From assembly GCA_018993265.1 (NCBI GenBank), contig JAGKSW010000063.1:1-42583 (forward strand): 42,583 nt of DNA, given 5' to 3'. This document shows positions 25,643 through 32,590 of this stretch, in pieces. This DNA comes from Nostoc sp. TH1S01 (GTDB lineage Bacteria > Cyanobacteriota > Cyanobacteriia > Cyanobacteriales > Nostocaceae). The position numbers were made by a program, and so were the translations under genes. The notes beneath the pieces are model-generated. The model made no database searches, was not told the origin of the DNA, and worked only from the letters and a program-made list of their open reading frames with translations. The number at the start of each line of letters is the position of its first letter. Positions within the stretch are counted from its first letter, which is position 1.

Positions 25643-27808
25643 GTGGAATTTGATTTTTTACCGAAGTTACCCAAGTCTAATCTAGATGATCGCACTTTTA
25701 AAGATTTAGTTGATGAATGTATTTTGCGGATTCCCCGCTATTGTCCAGAATGGACGAATTATAACCCCAGTGACCCAGGTATCACGCTAATTGAGCTATT
25801 TGCTTGGTTGACTGACCAAATGTTGCTGCGGTTTAATGAAGTACCAAAGCGCAATTACATTACTTTTTTAGAGTTATTAGGTGTGAGGTTGCAAGCACCT
25901 GCGCCTGCGGTGGCGGATATTACTTTTTATCTCAGTGCGGCTTTACCGGACACTTATACAATTCCGGCTGGGGTGGAGGTGGCGACAATTCGCACGGAAA
26001 CAGAAGAGGCGATCGCATTCACTACGGATCGGCCTTTAGTTATTGATAAACCACAAATTCGCCACTTTCTCACCTGTCCCACTGCTGATCAAAAACCGGA
26101 AATTTTGCGCGATCGCTTTACTAATTTATGGACGATGCGCTCTGATGGTGAGTGGTATGGTAGAGAGTTGGCACTGTTTGAAGAACAACCACAGCCTGGA
26201 AACACTTTTTATTTAGTGATTGATGGGGAATCCCAGTGCGAAGGTAACGTTCTCGCGCTGCAATTAAAAGGAGAAGCCGCCACCGCCACGGGGATTAACC
26301 CTGACATTCCGCCACGCCGTTGGGAAGCTTGGAACGGTGTGGAATGGGAAGCGGTACTACTGCAAGAATCGGACGACAGCACTAAGGGTTTTAGTTTTAG
26401 CGAATTGCTAACCCAAGGGATTAATCCCCTACAAGGTGCAGATATCGTCCTGCATTTACCGCAATCTTGGCCTGTGACGACCTTCACCGCCTATCAAGGA
26501 CGTTGGTTGCGTTGTGTTTATACTGCGCCTCAACCCAATCAGCCAGGATATAGCAGTTCGCCGCGTATGATTGGTTTGTCTGTTAGATCAATTGGTGGGA
26601 CTGTGGGTGCGAGTCAAAGTGAATTGATTCGTAACGAAATTTTAGGGGAAAGCGACGGTACGCCGGGACAGACTTTTCAGTTACAGGGAGTTCCGGTGTT
26701 GAATCGTCGGGAAGATGAATATTTGATCATTTCGCCGCCAGGGGGAATTCCTCAACGGTGGTATGAAGTCAGCGATTTTGCTAATTCTCTCCCCCAAGAT
26801 TTGCACTACACCGTCGATTCGCGCACCGGGACGGTACAGTTTGGCCCGGTGATTCGGGAACCAGCCCAACTCCAGCAACAGACGGAATTAAGGCGGGGAG
26901 TAGGGAATTTTGCCAATATTCAGGAGTTAGAAAGGCAATATGGTGCTGTTCCGCCGCGTGGGTCGGTGATTCGGATGGTTGCATACCGCACGGGTGGTGG
27001 ACGTAAGGGAAATGTGCAACGGGGGACGATTACGGTAGCGAAAAATGCGGTTCCTTATGTGGCGAGGTTAATTAATCATACACCCGCGCGTAACGGTTCT
27101 GATGCGGAATCTTTGGAAGATGCGGTGATTCGCGTTCCGGCGATGTTGCGAACCCGCGATCGCGCTGTGACTCCTGAAGATTTTGAGGTGTTGACCCTAC
27201 AAGCTGGTGGTGGTGCGGTGGCGCGGGTGCGTTGCTTACCACCGAAAACTACACAAGAAGCGGGAACTATCAAATTATTAGTTGTCCCGGCGGCGAATAC
27301 GGATGCAATTAATCGTGGCGAAGGTATCGAACCGGAATTATTTAGTCTGAGTCCGCAATTGCGCGACCAAATTATTGCTTATTTAGATGAACGGAGGTTA
27401 TTAGGAATCCAAGTTAAATTGCAAGCCCCGGAATATGTGGGTGTAGCAGTGCAAACAGAAGTCGCACTGGAACCAGAATACAACCATCCCGCCGCCCAGC
27501 AAGAGATTTTGGGTAAGTTACGGGTGGCGTTGTATCGATTTCTTAACCCAATTACGGGGGGTCAAGATGGGAGAGGCTGGCCGTTTGGGCGACCTGTTTA
27601 TCCTTCGGATATTGTCAATTTGTTCCAGCAATTTCCGGCGGTGCGATATTTGGGGGTAGTGCAGTTGTTTGAATTGCGCTACGTGGGTTCAACTTGGGTG
27701 CGATCGCTTCCCCAAAACCCGGTGATTGATCCGGGGGCGTTGGGTTTAATTTGTTCTTGGCAAAATACGCGGTTGCGTTCTGGTCACGTAGTTAATTTAA
27801 TTCAGTAA
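25643..27808 (+). CDS. baseplate assembly protein, gpJ/gp47-like (Afp11-type)
   Basis: A 721-residue baseplate wedge component. The start is GTG 25643 (MEFDFLPKLPKSNLDD). The N-terminal segment CPEWTNYNPSDPGITLIELF and WLTDQMLLRFNEVPKR is diagnostic of the putative baseplate assembly proteins of CIS and T4-like tails. The middle holds long insert domains (about 130-430). The gpJ core follows from about 450: VPAMLRTRDRAVTPEDFEVL, ARVRCLPP and VKLLV-like strands, with FGRPVYPSDIVNLFQQFPAV near the end. It forms the wedge that surrounds the spike with gp25 and the P2 gpI-type protein. It is followed after 56 bases by the next tail gene. Confidence 0.9.
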   Translation: MEFDFLPKLPKSNLDDRTFKDLVDECILRIPRYCPEWTNYNPSDPGITLIELFAWLTDQMLLRFNEVPKRNYITFLELLGVRLQAPAPAVADITFYLSAALPDTYTIPAGVEVATIRTETEEAIAFTTDRPLVIDKPQIRHFLTCPTADQKPEILRDRFTNLWTMRSDGEWYGRELALFEEQPQPGNTFYLVIDGESQCEGNVLALQLKGEAATATGINPDIPPRRWEAWNGVEWEAVLLQESDDSTKGFSFSELLTQGINPLQGADIVLHLPQSWPVTTFTAYQGRWLRCVYTAPQPNQPGYSSSPRMIGLSVRSIGGTVGASQSELIRNEILGESDGTPGQTFQLQGVPVLNRREDEYLIISPPGGIPQRWYEVSDFANSLPQDLHYTVDSRTGTVQFGPVIREPAQLQQQTELRRGVGNFANIQELERQYGAVPPRGSVIRMVAYRTGGGRKGNVQRGTITVAKNAVPYVARLINHTPARNGSDAESLEDAVIRVPAMLRTRDRAVTPEDFEVLTLQAGGGAVARVRCLPPKTTQEAGTIKLLVVPAANTDAINRGEGIEPELFSLSPQLRDQIIAYLDERRLLGIQVKLQAPEYVGVAVQTEVALEPEYNHPAAQQEILGKLRVALYRFLNPITGGQDGRGWPFGRPVYPSDIVNLFQQFPAVRYLGVVQLFELRYVGSTWVRSLPQNPVIDPGALGLICSWQNTRLRSGHVVNLIQ

Positions 27809-27832
27809 CCTCTTGCATAGATATTTTTTGTC

Positions 27833-27858
27833 TCGCGCAAAGGCGCAAAGGCGCAAAG
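27833..27858. repeat. GCAAAGGC tandem repeat, one arm of a 26-bp inverted pair
   Basis: A GCGCAAAG-type tandem unit lies just upstream of ATG 27865. The 26-base block is exactly reverse-complementary to 35375-35400, 7.5 kb away on the other side of the four genes between them. Confidence 0.8.
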
Positions 27859-27864
27859 AAAGAT

Positions 27865-28911
27865 ATGAGTAGTCAAATTCTGCACTTGCAATTAACTTCG
27901 ATGCAATTACCTAACGCGATGCAAACGTCGGCGGTGGGTAAGGGTGCAGATGATTTTTCGCAAATAGCACTCAGTAGCCAAACTACAATTCGCGCGGGTT
28001 GTGATTTGGTAATTCATCCGCCAGAACCTAGTGAGATAGTTTTGCAACTGGAAAACTTGGGTAGTCGGATGCTGCGGTTGAATGTGCGAGTGGAGGGGAA
28101 TTTCCCGGCTGAGTGGTGTCGCATTGGGATGGAGGGGTATGAACTTGCGCCGCGATCGCGGATGGATGTGGTGTTATATTTCCAACTTCCCGCCGATTTT
28201 TTTGAAACTCCTGCGTTGGCGGCTGGTCAATCTTTGGTGTTGGATTATCACAGTCGCATTCATGTTAATTACACTGAGGAGGGAACTGGTAGACAGTTAG
28301 TTGAAACGGCTGGGTTAAATTTATATGTCCGTCCCCGCAGTCTTTATCCTAAGTTTTTACCTGCGGTTTATCGAGAAGTTGATTTTATTGGGCGCTTCTT
28401 GAAAATTTTTGAACAGGCGTTTGAACCCTCAGTGCAAACGCTGGATGTGTTGTGGGCTTATCTCGACCCCATGACCGCACCGCAGACATTGTTACCTTTT
28501 CTCGCGCACTGGGTAGCTTGGCCTGTTGACCGCCGTTGGACTATCGAAAGACAACGTTATTTAATTCGTTCGGCGGTTGAACTTTATCGCTGGCGGGGAA
28601 CACGTAGAGGTTTGCGTTTATACATACATCTTTATACAGATTTACCTTTAGATGAACACATTACAAGAGAAGTTGATAAACATATTTGTATTGAAGAAAT
28701 TCGCGGCGAGGGTTTTGTTTTAGGAAATACACGCCTAGGCGAAGATGCAATGATTGGCGGCGGTCGTCCGTATTATTTTATCGTTCGTTTACGTCCCCAA
28801 CGCTCAAATCAAGTAGACGAACAGTTAGTCCGCCACATCATCGACCAAGAAAAACCCGCTTTTTGTACCTATGAACTCTATATAGATGAGTCAATAACTA
28901 ATGGTCAATAG
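27865..28911 (+). CDS. phage tail protein of the P2 gpI type with N-terminal beta-sandwich
   Basis: A 348-residue baseplate protein. The C-terminal ~190 residues match the tail protein I family: LYPKFLPAVYREVDFIGRFL, FEQAFEPSVQTLDVLWAYLD, LPFLAHWVAWPVDRRW and AVELYRWRGTRRGLRLYIHL. The first ~150 residues form a separate beta-rich segment (SEIVLQLENLGSRMLRLNVR, FPAEWCRIGMEGYELAPRSR) that looks like an Ig/NPCBM-type sandwich. Similar modules occur in the two TM proteins downstream. The gpI family pairs with gpJ in the baseplate, which fits its neighbour. The start ATG 27865 follows GAAAGAT directly after a heptamer array. Confidence 0.85.
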   Translation: MSSQILHLQLTSMQLPNAMQTSAVGKGADDFSQIALSSQTTIRAGCDLVIHPPEPSEIVLQLENLGSRMLRLNVRVEGNFPAEWCRIGMEGYELAPRSRMDVVLYFQLPADFFETPALAAGQSLVLDYHSRIHVNYTEEGTGRQLVETAGLNLYVRPRSLYPKFLPAVYREVDFIGRFLKIFEQAFEPSVQTLDVLWAYLDPMTAPQTLLPFLAHWVAWPVDRRWTIERQRYLIRSAVELYRWRGTRRGLRLYIHLYTDLPLDEHITREVDKHICIEEIRGEGFVLGNTRLGEDAMIGGGRPYYFIVRLRPQRSNQVDEQLVRHIIDQEKPAFCTYELYIDESITNGQ

Positions 28912-28934
28912 TCAAAAGGATAAAGCATAAATTT

Positions 28935-28995
28935 TCATACTTCATACTAGCCTGCGGCAAGCCGCTGCGCTTCTACACACTTCATACTTCATATC
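28935..28995. repeat. CTTCATA heptamers interrupted by a GCGGCAAGCCGC hairpin
   Basis: TTCATACTTCATACT is followed by an inserted ~28-base GC-rich palindrome (GCGGCAAGCCGC at 28954-28965). The ACTTCATACTTCATA run then continues up to ATG 28996. A second repeat type has apparently inserted into the first. Confidence 0.7.
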
Positions 28996-30228
28996 ATGGA
29001 AATTCACCCCCTAGAACGGCTACAAATTCAAGATGGTTTATTAATTAACGCTGAACGGTGGAAGCGATCGCATGATTATCACCGTCAGCGACAAAATATT
29101 CATTATCAATCACTTAATGAACCGGGAATAGTTCAGGGTTTAGGGGTAAGTTTGATTCCTGCACCGAAGGATGTACCATCACAATATAACGATGGGCGAT
29201 GGTTACAAATTCAGCCAGGAATTGCTATTGATGTGAATGGGAATCCGATTGTGGTTCCGCAACCGATAGATTTTCATATCTCGGCTGATATTACGGAAGA
29301 AAAACCCCGCTTAATTTATTTAGTTGTGCGTTATGTAGACCCAGATACTTTACAACGCAAACAAGTTAGTGAATTTGAAACAGAAACTTTTCGGATTGAT
29401 GAAAAAACAACGCCGCCTGATGTGTTTGAGGTGGAGTTATGTCGAATTTTATTACAACCGGGATTAGTAACGCTACAAAATCCTCAAGATGTATTTTATC
29501 CTAGTTTGAATAGTTTGGATTTTCGTTACCGAAAAATTGCGCGATCGCGTCCTACGGCGGTGGTAAGAGTAGCGCATCTTGATACTCAGGAAACCAAGGA
29601 AGGTAATAGTTTTGCCAATCTCGCTTCTTTATTAAGATACACCGAAAGTCTGACCTTTACTCTCCAAGGAGATGAGCAAATTCCCCGCTTAAATTTTCCG
29701 CTTTTAGACCCAACGATAGTAATTAATTATGATTTGCTATTTATTACGGGAAGTGAACCATTAATTTTAAATGTGCAAGAATTGGCTAATTTTAAAAGCT
29801 ATCTAGATAGTGGGGGAGTTTTATTAGTAGAATCGCCTACCGATGCTGTTGATAGATTAGAAAGCATTTTAGAAATTACTGAAAGTTTAGCCACGCCTTT
29901 AGAAGATTTACGCCGACTTGATAGATATCATGCGTTACGAACACAGCCGTTTTTATTTGCTGCTTTACCAGCTTTTAATCAAAAACCAATGCAAATTTTA
30001 GTTGCAGGTGGCATTGTTTTAGTTATTGGTGATTTATCACTAGCTTGGGGATTAGATGAAAAGTTAACTTTACCACGAGAAACGATTCGCACCGCCCAAG
30101 AATTAGGCATTAATATTCTCAATTTTGCATGGAAGCGTAAGCGAATGACGCAATTACGGCAACAAACTGCAATTCCTGTTTCAAGTAAGCCTGATCCATT
30201 AAAAAGCATTTTTAATAAGTTGGAATAA
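28996..30228 (+). CDS. CIS-associated DUF4159-domain protein
   Basis: A 410-residue protein without a classical tail-protein name. The N-terminal ~180 residues (HPLERLQIQDGLLINAERWK, NDGRWLQIQPGIAIDVNGNP, YLVVRYVDPDTLQRKQVSEF) look like the baseplate-attached beta-rich region of tail-associated proteins. From about 190 to 375 it resembles DUF4159, a glutamine-amidotransferase-like alpha/beta domain: INYDLLFITGSEPLILNVQE, FKSYLDSGGVLLVESP, then HALRTQPFLFAALP. No catalytic Cys/His pair is obvious, so a structural role is likely. It is collinear with the CIS genes and probably adds an accessory ring or extension. Confidence 0.7.
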   Translation: MEIHPLERLQIQDGLLINAERWKRSHDYHRQRQNIHYQSLNEPGIVQGLGVSLIPAPKDVPSQYNDGRWLQIQPGIAIDVNGNPIVVPQPIDFHISADITEEKPRLIYLVVRYVDPDTLQRKQVSEFETETFRIDEKTTPPDVFEVELCRILLQPGLVTLQNPQDVFYPSLNSLDFRYRKIARSRPTAVVRVAHLDTQETKEGNSFANLASLLRYTESLTFTLQGDEQIPRLNFPLLDPTIVINYDLLFITGSEPLILNVQELANFKSYLDSGGVLLVESPTDAVDRLESILEITESLATPLEDLRRLDRYHALRTQPFLFAALPAFNQKPMQILVAGGIVLVIGDLSLAWGLDEKLTLPRETIRTAQELGINILNFAWKRKRMTQLRQQTAIPVSSKPDPLKSIFNKLE

Positions 30229-30235
30229 TTTTTTA

Positions 30236-30314
30236 ACGCAAAGTATCGCAAAGTTTCACGCGAAGGAACGCAGAGTTTTAAATACTCAGCACTAAGCACT
30301 TTTAACTCAGCACT
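30236..30314. repeat. composite repeat: CGCAAAG units plus ACTCAGC/AGCACT heptamers
   Basis: ACGCAAAGTATCGCAAAG and a degenerate ACGCGAAGGAACGCAGAG are followed by TACTCAGCACTAAGCACTTT and the 18-mer shared with 2199 and 25614. The array ends 6 bases before ATG 30321. Confidence 0.7.
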
Positions 30315-30320
30315 CTATAT

Positions 30321-32543
30321 ATGGCAGTTAATCTCGTTAACACTAAAATTTCTACACAAGTACTGAACTTTCAGCCGGGTGGTTCACCAGCTTCTTTTGA
30401 AGTGACTGTAGTTAATGAACGTAATGATTTTTCTTCTTTTCAAATCGAAATAATTGCAGCTGGTGGCGGGGAAAGTTTAGGAACTAATTGGTACAGTATT
30501 AAACCTGCGGTTAGTGCGAAAAGTCCACCAGGAGATAGTACGAAATTTGAAGTAACTATTATTAATACCCCTGTTGCTGGTTTTATCGGCAAAATGAACT
30601 TGATAGTTCGGATTTTTTCACTGGAATTTCCGGTTGATGAAGACAGACAATTGCTGCGATTGATAGTTGAAGCAGGTGTTGGTACTGTACCGATGCAGAT
30701 TGAGTTACCAATCCGAGAATTTACAACTCAACCCCAGGGAATGATTGAGATTCCTGTGCGGGTTTTTAACCCTACTCAGCTACCTGCGAGTGTTTCTTTA
30801 AAACCAATAGGACTGAAATCCCAATGGTTTATTAATGGCGATGAAAAACTATTAGCAGTTCCGCCAGGGAATAAAGCAGAAACTTCATTTTTATGTCAGT
30901 TACCAATTGCTGAAGAAGTACCGAGTCAAGCATATCCTTTTACTATTGAAGCGAATTATCCGAATGGTTTTCCTTCACGCAGTCAAGAAGGTATAGTTAA
31001 TGTTAACCCAGCAGGATCTATCAATTTTCAATGTATCTCAGAAAAACGACAGATACCAGCATTTCGTCCTTGGCTACCGCAGCCAAGAGCCAATTCTACG
31101 ACTTACCAACTGGAATGTAAAAATCTCAGTAATTTAAGTCAGTGTATCAATATTGAAATTAAAGACGGTGAAGAAAGACAACCTAAATGTTTTTGGGAAG
31201 TTAACCCAGACTTTCTGGAATTACAACCAGGAGAAACTCAGAATTTACAACTAGTAGTAAAGAAACGGCGACATTGGTTTGGTTTAACACATAAACTTTC
31301 ATTTAAAGTAAATGCTATTATTTCAGACGCTAGAATCAATGCTAACAATGAAAACCAATTTATCAGATTGATTATTTATCCTGTTTTACATATTTGGCTA
31401 CAGATAGTATTAGGAATTTTGTTGTTGATTCTACTCTGGTTTGTATCAGGGCTAAATCCTAATAACCCATTTTTTGGACATCACAAGCCTGTGACATCGG
31501 TGCAATTTAATGGTGTAGGCGATCGCGCTGTTAGTGCTTCTCAAGACCAAAGTATTATCAGATGGAATATTGCTGGTTTTATTAATCCTTTGATTAATCA
31601 ACAGGAGGAGAAGATACCCGACCAGGATATAAAGAAATCTGTGCGGGTTGTACGCTATAAACCTGTAGATAATGATGTAGTTGCAGCCGGGTTAGAAAAT
31701 GCTGAAATTCAACTTAGAGATGTTCTAGGAAGTAGTGATAATAAAGTTATTTTATCGATAGAAAATAAAGATGACCGTGTTTTTGGCTTAGAATTTAGCC
31801 AAGATTCTCGCTTTTTATTTAGCGGGCATGGTAGTGGTGCAATTTTGCAATGGGATGTTAATAGCGCCCTTTTAGGTGATAGTAAAAGTTTAGGAAAACC
31901 AATTAATACTCAAAATGTAAATTTTGCTATTTCTGCTTTAACTTTAGCTGGCAAGGATAAACAAAGCTTAGTCATTGGCGGCAGATATAATAAATTAGCT
32001 ATTTGGAATTTTATTAAAGATGAGAAACCACGGGAGGTTTTATCTAAGCCCCCTGGGAGTCAAACTGATTATACTGGCACTCAAGATGATTATATTGTTA
32101 GTGCCGATAGTGCAGATTACAAACCAAATTTATTAGCAACGGCTGATACTATGGGAAAAATCACTTTATGGAATATGGAACAATGTTTAGATAAAAATAG
32201 GAGTGATTGTATTTCAGAGCAATGGTTTGGTCATGGTGGTAAAGCGGTGCGTTCAGTTGCTTTAAGTAGACATGGTTGTTATTTAGTGAGTGGTGGTGAT
32301 GATAATCAAGTAATGTTATGGCCATTAACTCAAGAAGGTAATCGAGCGCCAAATTTTACAAATGGAATAAAAATACATAATAATAATTGGATTGATTGGA
32401 TGATTTTTTGGAAAAAAAAAGGAGTTAATAGTGTGGATATCAAGGTAGTTAAAAATAAAATTTTAATTATTAGTGGTAATAATGACACTACAGTTAGATT
32501 TAATATGACAAATATTGAGAAAACATTAAATTGCCAAGAATAA
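30321..32543 (+). CDS. single-TM protein: beta-sandwich domains, TM helix, WD40 propeller
   Basis: A 740-residue protein, probably a membrane component of the CIS. Residues 1-350 are beta-rich with two or three Ig-like sandwiches (SFEVTVVNERNDFSSFQIEI; MIEIPVRVFNPTQLPASVSL; PGETQNLQLVVKKRRHWFGL). One TM helix spans about 357-377 (HIWLQIVLGILLLILLWFVS). The C-terminal part from ~385 is a WD40-like propeller: HHKPVTSVQFNGVGDRAVSA, DQSIIRWNI, LFSGHGSGAILQWDV, LATADTMGKITLWNM and GCYLVSGGDDNQVMLWP. The positive charge before the helix (KKRRHW) and lack of a signal peptide favour a cytoplasmic N-terminus and a propeller across the membrane. Topology and CIS anchoring are inferences from architecture and position. 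Confidence 0.72.
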   Translation: MAVNLVNTKISTQVLNFQPGGSPASFEVTVVNERNDFSSFQIEIIAAGGGESLGTNWYSIKPAVSAKSPPGDSTKFEVTIINTPVAGFIGKMNLIVRIFSLEFPVDEDRQLLRLIVEAGVGTVPMQIELPIREFTTQPQGMIEIPVRVFNPTQLPASVSLKPIGLKSQWFINGDEKLLAVPPGNKAETSFLCQLPIAEEVPSQAYPFTIEANYPNGFPSRSQEGIVNVNPAGSINFQCISEKRQIPAFRPWLPQPRANSTTYQLECKNLSNLSQCINIEIKDGEERQPKCFWEVNPDFLELQPGETQNLQLVVKKRRHWFGLTHKLSFKVNAIISDARINANNENQFIRLIIYPVLHIWLQIVLGILLLILLWFVSGLNPNNPFFGHHKPVTSVQFNGVGDRAVSASQDQSIIRWNIAGFINPLINQQEEKIPDQDIKKSVRVVRYKPVDNDVVAAGLENAEIQLRDVLGSSDNKVILSIENKDDRVFGLEFSQDSRFLFSGHGSGAILQWDVNSALLGDSKSLGKPINTQNVNFAISALTLAGKDKQSLVIGGRYNKLAIWNFIKDEKPREVLSKPPGSQTDYTGTQDDYIVSADSADYKPNLLATADTMGKITLWNMEQCLDKNRSDCISEQWFGHGGKAVRSVALSRHGCYLVSGGDDNQVMLWPLTQEGNRAPNFTNGIKIHNNNWIDWMIFWKKKGVNSVDIKVVKNKILIISGNNDTTVRFNMTNIEKTLNCQE

Positions 32544-32590
32544 TTTTAAAACAAAAAACCAATTTTTATTTATTGTTTTGGGGGTAAAGC

